From Anaerolineae bacterium (lineage in GTDB: Bacteria > Chloroflexota > Anaerolineae > Anaerolineales > Villigracilaceae): a stretch of DNA of 64,000 bases. How positions within the stretch are numbered: the stretch's first letter is position 1; the number at the start of each line of letters is the position of its first letter. Below the pieces are notes generated by a model. The model searched no databases and was not told the origin of the DNA. It saw only the letters and a list, made by a program, of their open reading frames with translations. Below, piece after piece: positions 1 to 7,465 of the stretch. The position numbers and the translations under genes were made by a program. The stretch is taken from positions 62,001 to 126,000 of the forward strand of contig JAJPIZ010000039.1 of NCBI GenBank assembly GCA_021324435.1, given 5' to 3'.

Positions 1-248
1 TCGTCAATCATAAATCTATCACGCCTCTCGATCTCGAACAAACCTATGGACTCACCGAAGGCGATCTCAATCACGGACAATTGATGCTAGATCAATTCCT
101 GTTCATGCGCCCCATTCCCGGCTGGTCGAATCATAAGACGCCGATTGATAATCTGTATCTTTGTGGAAGCGGCGTCCACGGTGGAGGCGGAGTCAGCGGG
201 GCGGCGGGACGAAACGCGGTAAAAGCATTGAAACAAAAAACATGGTGA
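1..248 (+). CDS. FAD-dependent oxidoreductase, phytoene-desaturase-like (C-terminal end, partial)
   Basis: The reading frame is open from base 3 to a TGA at 246-248, giving the last 81 residues of a protein that starts outside the window. The segment FMRPIPGW, then YLCGSGVHGGGGVSGAAGRNA, is the C-terminal FAD-binding signature of the phytoene dehydrogenase/carotenoid oxidoreductase family, in which the glycine-rich run contacts the flavin and the GRNAV helix closes the domain. The family includes carotene desaturases, isomerases and many uncharacterised homologues, so the substrate cannot be named from the tail. A terminator-like hairpin follows at once, so it is the last gene of its transcript. 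Confidence 0.85.
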   Translation, partial: VNHKSITPLDLEQTYGLTEGDLNHGQLMLDQFLFMRPIPGWSNHKTPIDNLYLCGSGVHGGGGVSGAAGRNAVKALKQKTW

Positions 249-278
249 TGGAGGATTCTATCGCCCATGTTTTATTTT
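240..278 (+). terminator. Probable Rho-independent terminator
   Basis: ACATGG at 240-245 pairs with CCATGT at 265-270 and is followed by TTTATTTTA. It begins inside the last codons of the oxidoreductase and separates it from the convergent gene at 288. The stem is short (6 bp) and the loop long (19 bases), so the call is moderate. Confidence 0.45.
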
Positions 279-287
279 ATCCAACAA

Positions 288-1136
288 CTACACCGCGTGC
301 TCGAAGTAATGATCAATCACATCCGAGCGTAACCATGCCTGCACGTCTTTGTGATCGAAGGTCTCTTCAGGAAGGTTGATGACCAGTTCGATCAGGCTCT
401 GGCGCGTGGATTCGAATTTCTTCCTCAACTCGGCTTCCTCTAACTTTCCAAAAGTCTCAACGGCCTGCGCATTGAAAGCATCGGTGTCCTTGTCTGGTTG
501 TTGATACACAGGGTCTTTGGAGATCGCATGTATCGTTTCGAGACCATCCTCCCACCACGCAATGACGTGCGCGGCCACATCTCGGAAGCGCGCGAAGCCC
601 TGCTTCTCGAGGAAGGCTTTTTGCTTTTCTTCGGGCAAAGCATGGAAGCGTTCGACGTATCCGTCCCATTCGCGTTGAAGCGTATCGAGCACCAAAAAGC
701 GCGGGGCGGTGAAACCGTGCTCTTTGAGATGCTCAAGGATCACGCCATTCAACCAGCCATACACGCGGCGGATTTTCATCTGCTCGTCGCTCAGCGACGA
801 GACGAGCGCGGTCATATGTTTCAGCTGGGATTCGTACCAGGTCAGTAAGTCCGCTTCAGGGGTGGATTTGAAGCGGGCCAGCGAAGCGGCGTTGAACTCG
901 TCGAAGTCATACTTCCGCGCAGGGCGGTCGCGATTATCTATCGTGTCGCGGATGATGCCCTCGGCCTCCTCCCACCAAACGCCCACGTGCGCGAGGATGT
1001 CATGCAAAGAATCGTAGCCTTGATCTCGGAGAAATTCCGCCTGCTGATCAGAAGACAGAGCCTTGAAGTTGGAGGGGTACGCGCCCCATTCATCGAGGGA
1101 TTGGAGAAAGTGTGCTTTGGTAAATTCAGGCGGCAT
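288..1136 (-). CDS. Tandem two-domain ClbS/DfsB (DinB-like) protein
   Basis: The 282-residue soluble protein is made of two copies of one roughly 140-residue helical unit. Copy one has FLRDQGYDSLHDILAHVGVW (about 51-70) followed by WEEAEGI; copy two has FLEKQGFARFRDVAAHV and then WWEDGLETI (about 174-200). The pattern (a helix, then ahVxxWW with conserved acidic residues) resembles the ClbS/DfsB branch of the DinB-like four-helix-bundle superfamily. Characterised ClbS hydrolyses the colibactin cyclopropane, but most homologues have no known substrate. The family is usually single-domain, so the duplication is unusual. It stands alone, convergent with the gene to its left, and its start is divergent from the membrane-protein gene at 1210. 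Confidence 0.8.
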   Translation of the reverse strand: MPPEFTKAHFLQSLDEWGAYPSNFKALSSDQQAEFLRDQGYDSLHDILAHVGVWWEEAEGIIRDTIDNRDRPARKYDFDEFNAASLARFKSTPEADLLTWYESQLKHMTALVSSLSDEQMKIRRVYGWLNGVILEHLKEHGFTAPRFLVLDTLQREWDGYVERFHALPEEKQKAFLEKQGFARFRDVAAHVIAWWEDGLETIHAISKDPVYQQPDKDTDAFNAQAVETFGKLEEAELRKKFESTRQSLIELVINLPEETFDHKDVQAWLRSDVIDHYFEHAV

Positions 1137-1157
1137 GGTGACCTCGCAAAATAGATA

Positions 1158-1166
1158 TGCTATACT
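1158..1166 (+). promoter_or_regulatory. Extended -10 promoter for the gene at 1210
   Basis: TGC-TATACT is an extended -10 hexamer about 44 bases upstream of the ATG at 1210. No good -35 is seen, which fits an extended -10 promoter. It lies in the short divergent gap after the DinB-like gene. Confidence 0.4.
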
Positions 1167-1209
1167 GATTGCACTCCATTGTACTCACGTCTCTGCGCAG
1201 GAGGAAGCC

Positions 1210-1674
1210 ATGAAAAGAAGAAAAAAGATTTGGACACGCAAGCGCCCGATTGCAGTGACCATTGTGGCATGGGGAATCTTTATCTTATTTCTGATTCGTT
1301 TATATCAAGTGATCGAGCCGTTGATCCGCGAGGGAGTCTTCGAGCGCGGCATCACAGCTCCGCTCATCACAGAAGGCACAAAACTGACGCCTCTGGGTTA
1401 CGCCCTGTTGGTCAGCGCTACCTATCTGATCCTTTCACTGGCGGGCATCGTGGTGTTGATCGGTTTCCTGCGCGTCCATCGCTGGGCCTGGCTGGTATTG
1501 ATGTCATGGACGGGCTTTTCGCTTGCCCTCACGCTGATCAATTATTTCTACGGCCACGCCAATTACATCGTGATGGCCTCGGACACAATCATCGCTTTTG
1601 CGCTCAATCAGTCGGATGTGCAACGCATCTTTCGGATAAGGACGGACCAAGGTGAACACATCAACATCAACTGA
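1210..1674 (+). CDS. Small integral membrane protein, unknown function
   Basis: I place the start at the ATG at 1210 because GAGGAAG lies just before it (1201-1207); the frame stays open further upstream but enters the divergent gene. The 154-residue product has a basic N-terminus (MKRRKKIWTRKR) and hydrophobic segments at about 13-35, 62-87 and 92-114, with a possible fourth at 117-132. By the positive-inside rule the N-terminus should be cytoplasmic. I do not recognise the family. Its stop overlaps the start of the next gene by 23 bases, so the two are probably co-translated and may work together at the membrane. Confidence 0.75.
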   Translation: MKRRKKIWTRKRPIAVTIVAWGIFILFLIRLYQVIEPLIREGVFERGITAPLITEGTKLTPLGYALLVSATYLILSLAGIVVLIGFLRVHRWAWLVLMSWTGFSLALTLINYFYGHANYIVMASDTIIAFALNQSDVQRIFRIRTDQGEHININ

Positions 1675-3499
1675 CCGCCCCACCATGCCGATCAACGCGC
1701 CGGACCTCGACTTGTTGCGGCGTTATGAACCCGTCGTTCGCTTCACCAAAGGCGAACAGTTTTATCCCACCGATGTGGAGCGTTACGTGCAGGAATGCAG
1801 CCTGTGGGCGCATTACCCCGATGGCCGCGATGAGTTGCTGGTCAAGCAGGGTGACCTGACGCTGGAAAATCTAGTGGAACAACGCCCCGCAGTTTTCGGG
1901 ACGGTGCATTACTTGCGATTCATCGAGACCCTGAGTCTCTCCGAATCGGCGCAGGTGCTCGCCAATCAACTTCGCCTGCGCTCGATCCTCAAGAATACTT
2001 TTCACGCGGGCGTGGGACGGTTGGCGCGCGGCGGACTCCTGCCTCGCATGGTGGACGCGCTATTCACCATTTCCTTCCTCCTGCGCGGACGCGTCCCCGC
2101 GGCCAGCGCGGCCGCGGCCGAACTGGATTATTTCCACATGCGCGCACAGAAAGATAATTTTGTTTACTATGGCCGCGTGGTGCGGCAAAACGACTGGGTC
2201 GCGCTTCAATATTGGTTTTTCTATTGTTACAACAGTTGGCGTTCGGGCTTCGGCGGCGTGAACGATCACGAATCCGATTGGGAGATGATCACGATTTATT
2301 TGTACGAAGGCGATGAGGGCCTGCTGAAACCGGAATGGGTGGCCTATGCTTCGCATGATTTCCACGGCGATGATCTGCGCCGACGCTGGGATGACGCGAG
2401 TCAACTTGATTTAACGGATGGCCACCCCATCGTCTACGCGGGAGCCGGTTCGCACGCATCTTATTTTCGACCCGGTGAATATCAGGCGGAAGTCCACCTT
2501 GATCTTCCCTCGTGGATCAGCGCCGCGCATCAGGCCTGGAATAAATTCTGGACGAATGCCCTCGGCCAGCAACCCGTTGACCCGTTCCGCATTCCGTTTG
2601 TGGATTATGCGCGCGGCGACGGACTGAGTGTCGGCCCGGGGCAAGCTAAAGCATGGACGCCCGTTGTGATTGACGAGTCGACTCCGTGGGTCAGCCAGTA
2701 TCGCGGACTCTGGGGATTGTTTGCGAAAGACCCGATCTCAGGCGAGAACGCGCCCGCAGGCCCGATGTATAACCGCGACGGGTCCCCGCGCGGATCGTGG
2801 TATGACCCGCTGGGTTTCGCGGGCCTGGATAAAGTCCCGCCGCCGGATGACACGCTACGATTGCTGGTCAAGAACAGCGCGGAGATCACCACCCGTCAGG
2901 CTCAATTGGAATCCATGATTCCGGAAAAAGCCGGCGCGTTGCAGGCGCTTGGAGTCAAATTGAAGAGCATGGAGAAGAATCCGCATCTCGCCAAACAGTA
3001 TGCCGCGCTCGAAAAGAAAATGGCGCCGATGATCGAAGAGGTGCGCGGCCTGCGCCGAGAATATTCGGAGAACATGGCGATTCTGGAGGGACTGAAGGAA
3101 CGCATCGAACGTGAGAAGAGCGGCATGGGCGACGACCCGCGCGCTCACATCCGTCATCTGGCCATGCCGGTGACGACGCGCCGACGACGCTTCGACCGCG
3201 CCGCGGAAGCGTGGGCGGCCATCAGTTTGAGTCTCCTGCTGTTTGGGATTGTTGGGCTGGTGTTCTTCGCGCCGAATTTTTTGTGGGTGGGGCTGGCCAT
3301 CATCACCTTGCTGTTCGTCGTGACCGAATCCATTCTGCGCGGCGCGTTCATCCAAACCATCGGTCAGATCACTGCACTGCTGGCGGTCATCAGCGCGATT
3401 ATTTTGGTTTTCCATTTCTGGTTCTGGCTGTTGATGGCCGCGCTGGTGGGAATGGCCGTATTCCTGTTGGCGCAACGTCTGAGAGAATTGACGGGGTAG
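1652..3499 (+). CDS. Vps62-like domain protein with C-terminal coiled coil and membrane segments
   Basis: This starts with GTG at 1652, overlapping the previous gene; an ATG at 1685 (MPINAPDL) is an alternative start. The 615-residue protein has three parts. Residues 175-275 carry a pattern seen in Vps62/DUF946-type proteins: VALQYWFFYCYN, HESDWEMI, ASHDF and HPIVYAGAGSHASYF. Residues about 395-490 are charged and helical, likely a coiled coil. The last 105 residues hold four hydrophobic segments (about 520-540, 542-560, 567-587, 589-607) and end in a short polar tail. The role is unknown. Overlap with the upstream small membrane protein suggests a two-gene unit acting at the membrane. Confidence 0.7.
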   Translation: MNTSTSTDRPTMPINAPDLDLLRRYEPVVRFTKGEQFYPTDVERYVQECSLWAHYPDGRDELLVKQGDLTLENLVEQRPAVFGTVHYLRFIETLSLSESAQVLANQLRLRSILKNTFHAGVGRLARGGLLPRMVDALFTISFLLRGRVPAASAAAAELDYFHMRAQKDNFVYYGRVVRQNDWVALQYWFFYCYNSWRSGFGGVNDHESDWEMITIYLYEGDEGLLKPEWVAYASHDFHGDDLRRRWDDASQLDLTDGHPIVYAGAGSHASYFRPGEYQAEVHLDLPSWISAAHQAWNKFWTNALGQQPVDPFRIPFVDYARGDGLSVGPGQAKAWTPVVIDESTPWVSQYRGLWGLFAKDPISGENAPAGPMYNRDGSPRGSWYDPLGFAGLDKVPPPDDTLRLLVKNSAEITTRQAQLESMIPEKAGALQALGVKLKSMEKNPHLAKQYAALEKKMAPMIEEVRGLRREYSENMAILEGLKERIEREKSGMGDDPRAHIRHLAMPVTTRRRRFDRAAEAWAAISLSLLLFGIVGLVFFAPNFLWVGLAIITLLFVVTESILRGAFIQTIGQITALLAVISAIILVFHFWFWLLMAALVGMAVFLLAQRLRELTG

Positions 3500-3669
3500 G
3501 GGAATAGTGAATAGAGAATGGGATGAGCCGCGTGCTATCTCAAAGCAAATTGATTTTCCTCTGCCTAATCCTCAAACCGGCGTGGTACATGGCGACCGTC
3601 TAAAAGCAGTTATGTGGAGCGTGCCCATATAATCTATAGTTAGCCGCCGCCATATTTAAGGATACTGAA

Positions 3670-4689
3670 ATGAGCAACATTCTTCTTGCAAATATTACTT
3701 GGAATCCTACAGGTTGGCGAAATACATATATCAATCCACGAGCAGGACATGGTTATGCGAGACAAAACGCAGGACACGAATCGCTCAATTTCAAATTTGA
3801 TAAGCAGGGTATTGACAACGAAAAATTTATTCACGGTTTTGTTCAATGGACAAATCCTCCGAAAAATTTTCAAAATGGCGGATTGATCATTTTCTATACG
3901 AGAAATACAGAAGTAAACAAAGGACAAATCGTAGGGGTTTATGGCAAATCGCACATAATTGAGCCTCAAAAACACTTTATTGTTATCGGTTTCCAGAATA
4001 ACAGATACAGTATTAACATTAGAGCCGAAAAACGGTTTTCAATTTTATTTCCCATCCCTCTTTCTGCGGACAACTATAAAGCCAAATCAAGCGAAAGGAT
4101 GGTTCCGCAAGTTGGCTTCACTTACAAGGACATTAGATTTGCAGAGCGAATTCTCTACGATGAACTGTTAGAATTATCTGGCGCGGGTGTTTTGCAATCC
4201 GATTTCAAAAAACTCTCTGACATTTACGAATATTACATCGGAAAAAAATTTATACTCCAGTTTCTCTCACAGGATGAAAAAGAGCAGGAAGAACTCGCCA
4301 AATATTACAAAAGGACGAAAACGAAAGAAGAAATTCTTGAAGATTTAAAAAATCTACAGCCGACTGATAGCGAAGAAATTGTTGTAAATCAGAAAACGTA
4401 CAAGCGAGATAACAAGACAATTGCTCAAATAAAAATTCTTCGGGATTTCAAATGCCAAATCTGTGGCACAACGATTGTGAAAAAGGATGGCAGTAAATAT
4501 GTTGAGGCAGCGCACATCAAAGCAAAACATCAAAAGGGAAGAGAAACTCTTGACAACATAATTTTACTTTGCCCTAATCACCACAAGGAATTTGACTTGG
4601 GCGATAGAATAATAAAATCGCACGACAGCAACTTTATTGACATTATTCTCAATGGACAAGAATACAAAATCAATTTGACAACAGGATAA
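3670..4689 (+). CDS. HNH endonuclease with N-terminal PUA/EVE-like domain
   Basis: The C-terminal third is an HNH nuclease: a CQIC zinc knuckle (Cys262, Cys265), AAHIKAKHQKG with the central histidine at 282, then DNIILLCPNHHKEFDLGD (about 295-312), completing the C..C...H..N..H fold. The first 150 residues (start MSNILLANITWNPTGWRN, with GGLIIFYTRN and GQIVGVYGK) look like a beta-rich modified-base-binding domain of the PUA/EVE sort; this part is inference. That architecture is typical of type IV-like restriction or DNA-sensing nucleases. Codon use is strongly AT-rich compared with both neighbours. The gene fills a cassette-like element, which supports horizontal transfer and a defence role. 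Confidence 0.8.
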   Translation: MSNILLANITWNPTGWRNTYINPRAGHGYARQNAGHESLNFKFDKQGIDNEKFIHGFVQWTNPPKNFQNGGLIIFYTRNTEVNKGQIVGVYGKSHIIEPQKHFIVIGFQNNRYSINIRAEKRFSILFPIPLSADNYKAKSSERMVPQVGFTYKDIRFAERILYDELLELSGAGVLQSDFKKLSDIYEYYIGKKFILQFLSQDEKEQEELAKYYKRTKTKEEILEDLKNLQPTDSEEIVVNQKTYKRDNKTIAQIKILRDFKCQICGTTIVKKDGSKYVEAAHIKAKHQKGRETLDNIILLCPNHHKEFDLGDRIIKSHDSNFIDIILNGQEYKINLTTG

Positions 4690-4704
4690 TGAAATGAACA
4701 CGGC

Positions 4705-4828
4705 GGCTAACAAAGCGTGCAGCGGACAGGGCTTCGCCCTGAGGGTACGGGGCGGCTTTCCCAGCAGTGGCTCTGGTCGGTGAAGGAGTCTCCCCCGTCC
4801 GCCCTGCCGCTAACGCAAACCGTTGGGC
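4705..4828 (+). repeat. attC-like recombination site
   Basis: The roughly 124-base imperfect inverted repeat starts GGCTAAC and ends GTTGGGC, a match to the GTTRRRY core of integron attC sites. The inner arms are also complementary with gaps: AAAGCGTGCAGCGGAC near the left edge against the TGCCGCTAACGC region near the right edge. The middle (about 4731-4800) holds smaller hairpins such as GGGCTTCGCCC. Size and layout fit attC sites, which vary widely inside but keep their ends. The 53 bases after it, up to the convergent gene at 4882, show nothing else. Confidence 0.5.
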
Positions 4829-4881
4829 AATAAATAAATGAAGAGGTCGTGATTTCTCACAGCCTCTTTACTATTCACCTT

Positions 4882-5916
4882 TCACTCCTTCACCGCATTG
4901 ACAAAATCCGCGAACAAACCGTAAGCCGTTTCGTCCGGGCCGCCGTGCATACCCTCGCGCTCCGAAACGCTGATCGAATAATCGGGCAATACATCCGTGC
5001 GGAAGGTCACGCCGGTGGATGAATATTGCATCCCATACAGCGGCGAAGTCACAGACACGAGTTCCGGCGCGACGCGCGCACGAACGGACTCTCCCGCGCG
5101 TTCCGCCGAGCAGACCAGCTTCCAGCGTTTGCCGTCCGTTTTGGCTTGTCGGATCATTTCGAACGTGAGGCGGCGGATGCCTTCCCGTTCCACTTCCTGC
5201 GGCTTGAGCGGGACACCCATCAAGACCGTGACCAGCGCCGCGACCTTGATGGCCGCGTCCCAGCCATCCACATCGTTGGACGGATCCGTCTCGGCGATGC
5301 CGATGCTCTGACAATATTTCACGGCCTCGTCGAACGACTCGCCGTCTTCCATGCGCGAGAGGATGATATTGGTGGTGGCGTTCAGAATCCCTTTGAAGGA
5401 CTGCAATTCGACCGCGGGCATGGTCTCGCGAAAAATTGAGAAGAGCGGCGCGCCGCCCAACACGGTTGATTCAAAATAGAATTTTTTGCCTTTGGGTTTC
5501 GCCAGTTCCGTCAACTCGCGATGACCATGCACCACTGTCCCTTTGTTGGCGGTGATGGCGTGCATGCCCGCGTTCAGCGCGGCGCGGACGTGGTCAATGG
5601 CGGGCCGGCCCGTGGCGTGATTGACCGGCGTGTTCTCGAACATCACGTCCGCGTGAGAGTGTTGGATGACGGCGAGGGAGTCTTGAACCTGGCGAGTGGA
5701 AAGTGGGGAGATGGATTGTCCACTTTCGATGAGCGCAAAGACTTTCTTCATGTCGAGGCCATCGGGATTGACCGCAAAGCCGTGTCTGCCGGTGGAAATT
5801 CCAGTGACGGAATAGGTGATGTCGTATTGACTCTTCAACATGGCACGCTTGCGTTCCAGCAAATGGACAAGCGATTTTGCGACGTTGCCGAAGCCGATGA
5901 AGGCGAGTTTGTGCAC
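4882..5916 (-). CDS. hom: Homoserine dehydrogenase
   Basis: The enzyme reduces aspartate-4-semialdehyde to homoserine with NAD(P)H, the branch point to threonine, methionine and isoleucine. The 344-residue protein has the N-terminal Rossmann motif FIGFGNVAKSL (6-16), a TANKGTVVHG segment that follows the nucleotide-binding domain, and the family hallmark region around ILNATTNIILSRMEDG and then ETDPSNDVDGWDAAIKVAAL, which carries the catalytic Asp and Lys. It lacks the C-terminal ACT regulatory domain of longer forms, so threonine feedback through that domain is not expected. It lies just downstream of the SCO1664-type gene, separated by a small palindrome. Confidence 0.92.
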   Translation of the reverse strand: MHKLAFIGFGNVAKSLVHLLERKRAMLKSQYDITYSVTGISTGRHGFAVNPDGLDMKKVFALIESGQSISPLSTRQVQDSLAVIQHSHADVMFENTPVNHATGRPAIDHVRAALNAGMHAITANKGTVVHGHRELTELAKPKGKKFYFESTVLGGAPLFSIFRETMPAVELQSFKGILNATTNIILSRMEDGESFDEAVKYCQSIGIAETDPSNDVDGWDAAIKVAALVTVLMGVPLKPQEVEREGIRRLTFEMIRQAKTDGKRWKLVCSAERAGESVRARVAPELVSVTSPLYGMQYSSTGVTFRTDVLPDYSISVSEREGMHGGPDETAYGLFADFVNAVKE

Positions 5917-5940
5917 GAGTGCTCCAGTGTCAGATGTCGT

Positions 5941-5957
5941 ATCACGTAATACGTGAT
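5941..5957. repeat. Short palindrome between genes (ACGTGAT type)
   Basis: ATCACGT-AAT-ACGTGAT fills the gap between the homoserine dehydrogenase start and the stop of the gene at 5958. A related, longer palindrome built of the same ACGTATCACGTGAT letters is at 23197-23214, so this is a dispersed repeat rather than a gene-specific operator. Confidence 0.5.
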
Positions 5958-6656
5958 TTAGAGTGGCGGGTAGGGATACGCGCGGCGATCCCTCGGCGAT
6001 GGAGGAAATTTCTTCGAGCGCAGTAAGGCACTTGCACGCGATTCGAGGGCGGAGATTTCGCGCGGGTCGAGATAAGGCTCAAGAAGGGCGCGCCATGAAC
6101 GGGTCGAGGCAAGAGGCGAAAGCAATTCGTCCGGAATCGGCTGACCGGCGAAGTCCCAGATCACCGTCCGCAGTTTATGTTCCTCGTGAAAACAAATCCC
6201 GTGATCAATCGCGTAGAGTTTGTGTGTGCCATTTTCAAAGAAAACGTGACTGCCCTTGCGGTCGGCGTTGTTGCACAGCACATCGAAAAAGGCGACCGGC
6301 TTGAGGCATTGTTTATCTTCGTCGCTGAAGTTGAAGTAATGATATTCGGGATCATATTCGATGTATTGCTGGAGCGAGCCGGCACCGTGAGGACCGTCTT
6401 CGCGCAGAGTGGTGAACGGCACGATGCCCAGCCCGAGCGCCTCACTCACCAGATACGCGGCGACCTCGCGCTGGGCCAGTGTGTTTTCGGGGAAATCCCA
6501 CAGCGGTTGCTCGCCGCGCGAGGGTTTATACACAGCAGGATAAGTGTTGCTTTCATAGTGAACGTCAACGAGGAAGGTGTAGTTCGAGCCGAGCATGAAC
6601 TGGCCTTTGAGTTCGAGTTCGCCGTGTTGAAAAGCAATGCTAAGAGATCCGTTCAT
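5958..6656 (-). CDS. SCO1664 family protein (PI3K/PI4K-like kinase fold)
   Basis: The 232-residue protein matches the SCO1664 family by its pattern: YPAVYKPSRGEQPLWDFP (near 41-58), LAQREVAAYLVSEALG, then VAFFDVLCNNADRKGSHV and LYAIDHGICFHEEHKLRTV. The YKP lysine, the NNADRK catalytic-loop-like segment and the AIDHG metal-binding-like segment follow the order seen in phosphatidylinositol-kinase-like and HipA-like kinases, so an atypical kinase activity is plausible but unproven. In Actinobacteria and Chloroflexi this gene sits beside a DUF3090 gene, as it does here (6799-7326), and the two are likely functionally linked. Confidence 0.85.
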   Translation of the reverse strand: MNGSLSIAFQHGELELKGQFMLGSNYTFLVDVHYESNTYPAVYKPSRGEQPLWDFPENTLAQREVAAYLVSEALGLGIVPFTTLREDGPHGAGSLQQYIEYDPEYHYFNFSDEDKQCLKPVAFFDVLCNNADRKGSHVFFENGTHKLYAIDHGICFHEEHKLRTVIWDFAGQPIPDELLSPLASTRSWRALLEPYLDPREISALESRASALLRSKKFPPSPRDRRAYPYPPL

Positions 6657-6660
6657 AATT

Positions 6661-6800
6661 CACCAGAGATGGACAAAGATAAACGAAGATTCAAAAAATT
6701 AACCGCCAAGCACGCGAAGGGCGCAAAGAATTTAAAACAATTTCTTGGCGGTCTTCGCGATTCAAAAAGAATCCCCGTTCATCTCTGTTTATCTTTGGTT
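6661..6800. repeat. Composite intergenic hairpin repeat (GCGCAAAGAA type)
   Basis: The gap between the SCO1664 and DUF3090 genes is a nested inverted repeat. The inner arms are AACCGCCAAGCACGCGAAGG (about 6700-6719) and TTCTTGGCGGTCTTCGCG (about 6742-6759); outer arms around GACAAAGATAAACGAAGATT (6672-6691) and its partner at 6770-6800 enclose them. The same kind of element recurs at 11532-11592, 31862-31925 and 37911-37976. Its right end overlaps the DUF3090 stop codon. Confidence 0.6.
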
Positions 6801-7326
6801 AATGCTTATGCCCGTTCTTCTTCGGGCAGAAATGGCCCTCGGGTTCCATCGGCTGACCGCACTGCGGGCAGATGGGGCGGCCGCGCTGAGAGACCTCCGC
6901 GCCCCAGCGCGCCATCTTGCGGATCTGCGTACGCGTCACCCAAAAACGAATCACGCCGCCGGATTCAGGGTCCTGGTCCTCGGTCAACAGTTCGCGCATG
7001 AACAGAACCACACGGTCGCGGGCTGAGTCATAGCCGAGGCCGATCTCACCGACGCGGAACAAAGGGTCCACGGGCGGATGGATGCGCATCTGCTCCTCGA
7101 CGTAATCCGCGGAGGCATCCTCCAGATTTGGATTCTGCTTCATCACCTCGGCTAAAAATTGTTCCACACCGACAGCCAGCGATTGCAGTTGTGTCTTTTC
7201 GATGATCACGCAATACGTCTTCTCAGCCTGAAAGGCTTGAATGTAGAACACGCGCTGGCCCGGCTTGCCAATGGCATCGCCGGTGATGTGGTCACAGGGA
7301 TCAACGTCAATTTCTGTGCGGGGCAT
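6799..7326 (-). CDS. DUF3090 family protein with C-terminal zinc-ribbon-like tail
   Basis: The 175-residue protein has the DUF3090 pattern: GQRVFYIQAFQAEKTYCVIIEKTQLQ near 23-48, LAEVMKQNPN, DPLFRVGEIGLGYDSARDRVV and then RFWVTRTQIRKMA. Its C-terminus, CPQCGQPMEPEGHFCPKKNGH, supplies CxxC plus a third cysteine and histidines and probably binds zinc. No biochemical activity is established for the family. It precedes the SCO1664-type gene in the same direction, a conserved pairing, with a 142-base repeat-filled gap between them. Confidence 0.88.
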   Translation of the reverse strand: MPRTEIDVDPCDHITGDAIGKPGQRVFYIQAFQAEKTYCVIIEKTQLQSLAVGVEQFLAEVMKQNPNLEDASADYVEEQMRIHPPVDPLFRVGEIGLGYDSARDRVVLFMRELLTEDQDPESGGVIRFWVTRTQIRKMARWGAEVSQRGRPICPQCGQPMEPEGHFCPKKNGHKH

Positions 7327-7389
7327 GGGGTTCCTGAAAAGGTATGGAAGATGAAAAAGAGTATACCAGAATCAGACGATGGGTCATGG

Positions 7390-7437
7390 ACAATGGACGA
7401 TAAAACATGGTTCATCGTCCATTGTCTAAAGTATAAT
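7390..7437 (+). promoter_or_regulatory. Promoter with 12-bp inverted repeat upstream of the mutase gene
   Basis: ACAATGGACGAT at 7390-7401 and its perfect reverse complement at 7414-7425 lie just upstream of TATAAT at 7432-7437, a -10 about 29 bases before the ATG at 7466. The repeat would overlap the -35 zone and could be an operator. Because similar ATCGTCC-type strings occur as dispersed repeats in such genomes, a repeat-element origin is equally possible. AAAGGAG at 7455-7461 is the ribosome site. Confidence 0.4.
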
Positions 7438-7465
7438 TTGCGCATCCTCACCAAAGGAGAGACCG

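Larger units (their letters stand above)
3639..4828 (+). mobile_element. Integron-type gene cassette carrying an HNH nuclease gene
   Basis: The 5' edge is GTTAGCCGCC at 3639-3648. The 3' edge is an attC-like site beginning GGCGGCTAAC at 4702-4711 and ending GTTGGGC at 4822-4828. The 5' edge is the exact reverse complement of the start of the 3' site, as expected if the excised circle rebuilds one complete attC. The single gene inside is much AT-richer than its neighbours. A TATAAT at 3628-3633 lies just outside the 5' edge and could drive the cassette from flanking DNA. No integrase gene is in the window, so this would be a lone cassette or part of an integrase-less cluster. The cassette interpretation is inference from structure. 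Confidence 0.55.

Noticed and set aside
7340-7465. Possible cobalamin riboswitch upstream of the B12-dependent mutase
   Set aside because: The gap is only about 125 bases, is filled by a simple dyad and a promoter, and shows no B12-box.
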